From Schistosoma haematobium (Eukaryota > Platyhelminthes > Trematoda > Strigeidida > Schistosomatidae), in NCBI RefSeq assembly GCF_000699445.3, contig NC_067195.1, positions 61,045,591 through 61,109,590 on the forward strand: a DNA stretch of 64,000 bases, read 5' to 3'. A program made the position numbers and the translations under genes. Positions 60,701 through 64,000 of this stretch are shown piece after piece. The stretch's first letter is position 1. The number at the start of each line of letters is the position of its first letter. The notes beneath the pieces are model-generated. The model saw nothing but the letters and a program-made list of their open reading frames with translations, was not told the origin of the DNA and made no database searches.

Positions 60701-63291
60701 ACAATTATACATAGTCGATTAGAATATGTACGGATAAAAGTTTTACATTTGATCTTAGGTTATACTGAACTAATAGGACTATTATATATTTAAGTTTATA
60801 GCTGACAATCCCTATGTTGATGTATGATATCAATTCTTATCGTGACTACTATGAACTTAAGTTTATATTTTCAGACAATTTTGAATTCTGTATGTTAAAT
60901 TTATCCTGTACAAAATGTAAACTGATGGATCCGTATTGTTTGATTTAAATTGTTTACTTTTTGTTTGTGATACAAACATAAAAATAAGAAAATATTCGTT
61001 CAGCTAAGAATTAGTTTACGGTGAATTCATTCCCTGGATAACATTCATTGTAATTCCCTCCTTCTTTGTTTTGAATGATGCTTTCATGATTCTGGACCCG
61101 TGAGATTCCCATCCTACAAGTGCATTTCGTGCCACTTTAGACAGCATTAGAGCAACTCCATGAGTGTGTGGAGCATTTTCCTCTTCATGACCAGAGTGGA
61201 GCAGCGTCTCTCCCGTATCTAGCCTTTGTTGCCCAACTTAGGTCCAATGGTTTCCGCTGATTCCCAGTACTACCGATTCGTATCTCCTCATTTCCGTTGC
61301 TGTTTGACTGGTCTTCCCGATCTCACACATTGCCCGGACGTTCCATGTACCTATAAAAATTGTTGCTCTGGTTGTTAGCATCGATGAACACGGAGGATCA
61401 GATGCAGACGTAAAGTCGAATTGACAAAGCAAGGGCTGCATTCTTAAAATTGATGTACATATGGAACTCAAAACAACTGTCAACCAATATCAAAGTCACA
61501 ATCTTCAATACCAACGTCAAGACAGTTAATTCTACTTTACGGAGATGAAACTTGGAGAACTACTACAACGATCATCAAGAAGGTACAAGTATTTATAAAT
61601 AGTTTTCTACGCAAGATACTCAACATCCATTCGCCGGATACCATCAGAAACAGCCTACTGTGAGAGAGAATAAACCAGCTTCCAATGGAAGATGTTTAGG
61701 CAATTTCGTGGATTGGCTGAAGTTAGATATTATCACCGTCGAGTGCCGGATCAGTGGTCGAGAAGTTAAGTGTTCACGGCCGAGGCCGAAGGCCCTATGT
61801 CCGAATCCCATGTGCGGAACCGTAGAAGAGCACTGCTGAGGACTCCTATATTAGGACGAAGTGGCCATCCAGTGCTTCCAGGTCTTCAACGATGGTCCAA
61901 CATTCCTCGATCCATGATTTCAATCAAAAACGTAAAACATTTGATTATCATTAAGTTAAATAAACTGTATCTATCTCCAGTCCATGGTTTTATGATTGAC
62001 AGTAGAATTGACATCATAACAATGGGAGAAATAATCTAAACTACTTTTGACCAATTTCAATGAATTTCCTATACGTTATGAAGCACATAAGATTGACTGT
62101 TGGTAATATAGTACACGTATAAGCATAGTATATGCCTAAGATCATACTGAGAATAAAGCTATAAAGTATAAAATACAAATGTCTTTCAATATGTTAATAT
62201 TTTGGTGAATTTATCTTCGTTATGATTGATTTTCATGTGTTTAGATATTTGGCAGTTCAAATAAAGGATTAATGGGCGTTCATTTACAACGTGGTAAGTT
62301 ACGGTGGTATTCATTATAAATCATTACTACATTACATTAGTCGCCATCGATTTTCAAATAGTTGATAGAACTGTCATATTAGGTTTAACTTGTTGTTTCT
62401 TCCAAAAGTGACTAGTACTTATGAAGTTGTGACCAAATATTTTTTATGCATATTCAAAGCTGTTGATTAATTTTGAATACATTATTTTATGAAAATATCT
62501 CAATGAACTCTTAATTAAAAAATGGTAATATTAGACAGAAATTAGGATATTTTTGGGATCCAGTCTTTCAACTTTTATTCACTCGCCTCAAAAGGCGAAA
62601 CATATGTCTTATAATAGCACCGAAAATGTATAAATGACTGACTCAGTGTTTAATAATCCATGTTACCAAGTAGTTAATCAGCGAAGTATTTAAATTCAAC
62701 TGAAACCATAAGTGTATTAGAACCAATGAGATGAATCTTTTGAAAGAATTCCCTTTCACACTCATTTTGTCTATGTTATCTTGCTTTACTGTTTAACATT
62801 CGATTATTTAGTCTAACTCCTATTTGATATTTAAAAGTTCTTGATAACTGTTAACAATCATTAATTCCAGAAATCCATTGCACCAAGTGATTTTCCAAGA
62901 TTACTTTTCGTTACAAATTAATATCAGTATTAGGAGGAGTAAAAACCCAGGGCGAATGGACAAGCCCATTGACTAAGTTTAAGAATAACTACCAGGATGC
63001 ATCGACCAACCTACGAGGTATAAAACCTTTATAATCTCGTATCCAGTGTAAAAATCAGTCACCCACTAAGTCAATAATTCCCATGGTGGCGTGGAAATTT
63101 GATGAAATTTATCTACACAATTATTAAAATTATTTTAATGATTCTATTAATAATTTTTGTATTTTTTTTTGAAAAACAATCATATATTTAGCTATTGTAA
63201 TCTCATTTATAATGTGTATGCCTTGTTGGTCATTATATTTATGCATTGAACCTATACTATTGGGATTGAAACAAAATCCTTTAATGGCTAA
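51501..63291 (+). CDS. MATE-family multidrug and toxin extrusion transporter, N-terminal part (five exons)
   Basis: Membrane antiporter of the MATE/SLC47 family, which exports organic cations or drugs in exchange for protons or sodium. The exons 51501-51750, 52719-52855, 60160-60330, 62245-62293 and 63192-63291 all have GT/AG borders and compatible phases. Together they give about 235 residues. Residues ~1-110 are a polar, Asn-rich cytoplasmic N-terminus. Then comes FKKLVQLAIPI joined to TMTSLVAFLSGPMGLIFCGQ (TM1), ATVGLANSVFNVAG and GLLTAVDTLFSQ joined to IFGSSNKGLMGVHLQR (family hallmark: TAxDTLxSQ, FGxxN, GVxLQR), and then a further TM with CMPCWSLYL, ending EPILLGLKQNPLMAK. The gene continues past the window. 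Start: ATG 51501; the frame is open upstream to about 51397 without another ATG, so an upstream exon is possible. Confidence 0.88.
52719..52855 (+). CDS. MATE exon 2
   Basis: Acceptor TTCTCTAG; donor GTAAGT at 52856. Encodes a polar segment then YFPFGFCYEFKKLVQLAIPI, the start of the first membrane helix. Enters in phase 1 and leaves in phase 0, matching exons 1 and 3. Confidence 0.85.
52889..53150. mobile_element. Inverted SINE-B pair in MATE intron 2
   Basis: The minus arm has a tail and an inverted hammerhead (52942-52987). It is joined through a damaged head (about 53000-53045) to the plus-oriented tail (CATGGTGGTCTAGCTTCAAT to ATAAACCCCTTCTGG). Tails face outward. Starts only ~35 bp after the exon 2 donor. 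Confidence 0.78.
52942..52987 (-). ncRNA. Hammerhead ribozyme motif (SINE-B), core intact
   Basis: Minus strand: CTGAGGAG, GTCC/GGAC stem II with CATAATA loop, GAAA, palindromic stem III ACGGCCGT, cleavage GTC. One mismatch in stem I (ACACTG against CATTGC). Confidence 0.75.
53160..54165. other. Intronic AT-rich sequence, nothing recognised
   Basis: No supported feature. Confidence 0.35.
54170..54720 (-). mobile_element. Penelope-like element RT fragment in MATE intron 2
   Basis: Minus-strand translation of about 54620-54450 reads LHWCYVYDAFIESKKNYRN, VNLVNIFNNVHPSIKFTVD and, after stops, NKRISFVDVLLLKRYAHRKF. This is the PLE RT palm with YVYD for YVDD, and the SIKFT...SFLDVLL stretch. Further frames (SPFKLTWF, then MLDKNGYSTEFINQHMNQM) continue toward 54300. 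Stops and the altered active site make it dead. Confidence 0.75.
55163..55382 (-). mobile_element. Two degenerate SINE-A pieces in MATE intron 2
   Basis: 55163-55275 has an inverted hammerhead remnant (TAGTCCTATTTCGGACTCTT) and head (ACGTCGTAGCGTTATCC, then ATCTACTGAGTCC). 55314-55382 is a separate tail piece (GCTTGAATCTTTCCATAAAT, then GCAATTGATCAGCC). Confidence 0.65.
55385..57885. other. Intronic AT-rich sequence, nothing recognised
   Basis: No supported feature. Confidence 0.35.
57888..58040 (+). mobile_element. Degenerate SINE-A copy in MATE intron 2
   Basis: Head remnant (GTGGATAATCTGACGGTGTT, then ATGGGGTTCGTGTTCCGAAG), hammerhead remnant (CAGTTGTTGAGTTTCGAGTG, GGATAAATGCGCATCCTG) and linker (AATTCACTATTAACCATATT). 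Core lost. Confidence 0.6.
58545..58995 (-). mobile_element. 5'-truncated Penelope-like element with inverted terminal segment
   Basis: Minus strand from about 58910: IDLNSLLWCCTKV and, across a frameshift, GRILRFIEALVLRKFKPPLC then QFVLTLNLPW, the C-terminus of the PLE endonuclease. The 3' UTR goes down to 58545 and matches 16770-16930 (for example TATCACATAGTTCTGATAAT). The same 3'-terminal ~50 bp occurs again in opposite orientation at 58935-58990, just 5' of the truncated coding part, so the insertion has inverted ends, as often seen in PLEs. Confidence 0.8.
59208..59375. mobile_element. SINE-B insertion with inverted end and hammerhead
   Basis: A short inverted tail piece (GGGTTTTGTGGAGATTTTTA, then GAAATTTCACAGG) is joined to plus-strand hammerhead and tail (to TTTCAACCTGTGAAAG). 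Possible imperfect target duplication: AAAGATGATATTATCA and AAAGATAATATTAATCA on the two sides. Located in MATE intron 2, ~790 bp before exon 3. Confidence 0.75.
59260..59305 (+). ncRNA. Hammerhead ribozyme motif (SINE-B), core intact
   Basis: Stem I GCACTG/CGGTGC (6 pairs with one G-U), core CTGAGGAG at 59266-59273, stem II GTCA/GGAC (three pairs), GAAA 59288-59291, stem III AC-AGCC-GT, cleavage GTC 59297-59299. Confidence 0.78.
60160..60330 (+). CDS. MATE exon 3 (TM1-TM2 core)
   Basis: 171 nt, phase 0 at both ends (acceptor ...TATTGAAG, donor GTAAAT). Its 57 residues hold the strongest family signature: GQLGKTALATVGLANSVFNV and GLLTAVDTLFSQ. Confidence 0.93.
61022..61370 (-). mobile_element. 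RTE-type LINE endonuclease N-terminus, inverted
   Basis: Minus-strand translation: IFIGTWNVRAMCEIGKTSQT and ATEMRRYESVVLGISGNHWT, then stop, VGQQRLDTGETLLHSGHEEE and NAPHTHGVALMLSKVARNAL, VGWESHGSRIMKASFKTKKE and GITMNVIQ. This is the start of an AP-endonuclease domain (GTWNVR, LGISE-x-HW motif; here GN for ET). It lies back-to-back with the plus-strand LINE 3' fragment at 61378, inside MATE intron 3. Confidence 0.85.
61378..61697 (+). mobile_element. RTE-type LINE 3' fragment (RT C-terminal zone)
   Basis: Translation with breaks: [33 protein letters not shown] and [12 protein letters not shown], then VQVFINSFLRKILNIHSPDT. It ends abruptly where a SINE-B begins (about 61698), so the LINE 3' end was lost or displaced. 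Confidence 0.82.
61698..61925 (+). mobile_element. SINE-B copy in MATE intron 3, mutated hammerhead
   Basis: Pre-head (CAATTTCGTGGATTGGCTGA), A-box region (GATCAGTGGTCGAGAAGTTA), weak B box (TGTCCGAATCCCATG), hammerhead (about 61828-61878; CTGAGGAC and GAAG, inactive) and tail (ATGGTCCAACATTCCTCG). Confidence 0.78.
62245..62293 (+). CDS. MATE exon 4 (49 nt)
   Basis: Acceptor GTGTTTAG, donor GTAAGT at 62294. Encodes IFGSSNKGLMGVHLQR plus one base. Very short exon, confirmed by the conserved FG-x-x-N...LQR motif. Confidence 0.9.
63192..63291 (+). CDS. MATE exon 5
   Basis: Acceptor ATATTTAG, donor GTAAGT at 63292. Completes the split Ala codon and encodes IVISFIMCMPCWSLYLCIEP and ILLGLKQNPLMAK, corresponding to the third helix and following loop. 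Leaves in phase 2. Confidence 0.9.
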
Positions 63292-63542
63292 GTAAGTTTT
63301 AATAAATCTAATATTTTTCAAACATAATATATATTTCGATTTAAAATTATAACTTTAAAAAATTCAATATAAATAGACATTCTTACCACTGGTTACTCTT
63401 TTCTGTTTGACAATAATACCTTGAGTAAAGGATAAACAATTCATGAAAGTGTTCATAGTTAAAACAATAAAATTCAGTTTACAACTAGAGATTAAATTAG
63501 TAAATATTTTTACTGAAATTAGGCTTGATAATCGTAGATGAG

Positions 63543-63640
63543 CAGTGCTAAGGACTTCCATACTAGGACGAAATGGCTATCCAGTGCTTCCATGTTTTCC
63601 ATAGTGGTTTAGTTTCAATTAACTGATGAATGCAATCATT
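63543..63640 (+). mobile_element. SINE-B 3' fragment downstream of MATE exon 5
   Basis: Hammerhead remnant (GCAGTGCTAAGGACTTCC, ACGAAATGGCTATCCAGTGC; core lost) followed by tail (CATAGTGGTTTAGTTTCAAT). Confidence 0.7.
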
Positions 63641-64000
63641 AAATTCCAAATACATTGAGCATTAGTTATATTATTTAAATAATAATGAAATAACATATTT
63701 TTATCATTATAATGAGTAGAAAAAATTGGATTTTGAACGTTTAATGACCTGGCATATGTCATTGTTTCAATGAATAATAGTCTATGATACACTACAACAA
63801 ATTTACACATAAATTAAAGACTGAACTGTACAACCGTTATGAACTGTACTAAAACGTACATTTTTTTGTAACAAATAGAGTTCTGTTTAGCTTCAATACA
63901 AAGATAATTCAGTGAAGAATATTTTATTGTCTATGATGTCACTAACCAAAGCTGTGTAATTGTACTTATAAGGATTTTATACATAGAAGTCTACAATAAA

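Noticed and set aside
1..64000. CRISPR arrays, bacterial operons or phage genes
   Set aside because: No regular spaced repeats or prokaryotic coding density; spliced exons and eukaryotic retroelements throughout.

Overview
The window is AT-rich, repeat-dense nuclear DNA of a flatworm, most likely a blood fluke (Schistosoma). This is inferred from four things: hammerhead-ribozyme SINEs resembling the Sm-alpha family, RTE-type LINE tails, Penelope-like elements (PLEs), and a Merlin transposon with a 32-nt intron. I found no rRNA, functional tRNA, operon or prokaryotic signal. Assignments rest on reading translations and repeats by eye.

Genes. One conserved host gene is clear: a plus-strand MATE (multidrug and toxin extrusion, SLC47-type) transporter that starts near 51501 and runs off the right edge. 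Five exons (51501-51750, 52719-52855, 60160-60330, 62245-62293, 63192-63291) join in phase and give about 235 N-terminal residues. Its introns hold PLE, LINE and SINE debris. Two small, probably secreted cysteine-rich proteins (26367-26615 and 46477-46665) share an eight-cysteine C-x3-C-x6 framework and look like paralogues. A complete Merlin DNA transposon (26836-27942) has matching inverted termini, an 8-bp target duplication and an apparently intact 295-residue transposase once its short intron is removed. At least one 175-bp MITE (12773-12947) carries the same termini.

Mobile background. 1-5 kb: LINE RT fragment and antisense PLE. 8-10.7 kb: old SINE pieces and a GC-rich repeat. 12-17.5 kb: full-length Sm-alpha-like SINE, MITEs, LINE tail, PLE and SINEs. 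19.5-26 kb: SINEs, many as inverted pairs, and a PLE tail. 26.8-28 kb: Merlin. 29-32.5 kb: LINE fragments. 34-41 kb: SINEs, including two inverted or composite insertions. 41-50.8 kb: dispersed repeats, SINEs and the second cysteine-rich gene. 51.5 kb to the end: the MATE gene.

Most notable. Two different tRNA-headed SINE families both carry a hammerhead ribozyme fold. Here they are called SINE-A (Sm-alpha-like) and SINE-B. Several SINE copies are head-to-head inverted pairs bounded by 10-15 bp target duplications, so each pair entered as a single event. Two unrelated loci show the same tail-to-head SINE-B dimer junction, which suggests a tandem or circular RNA intermediate.
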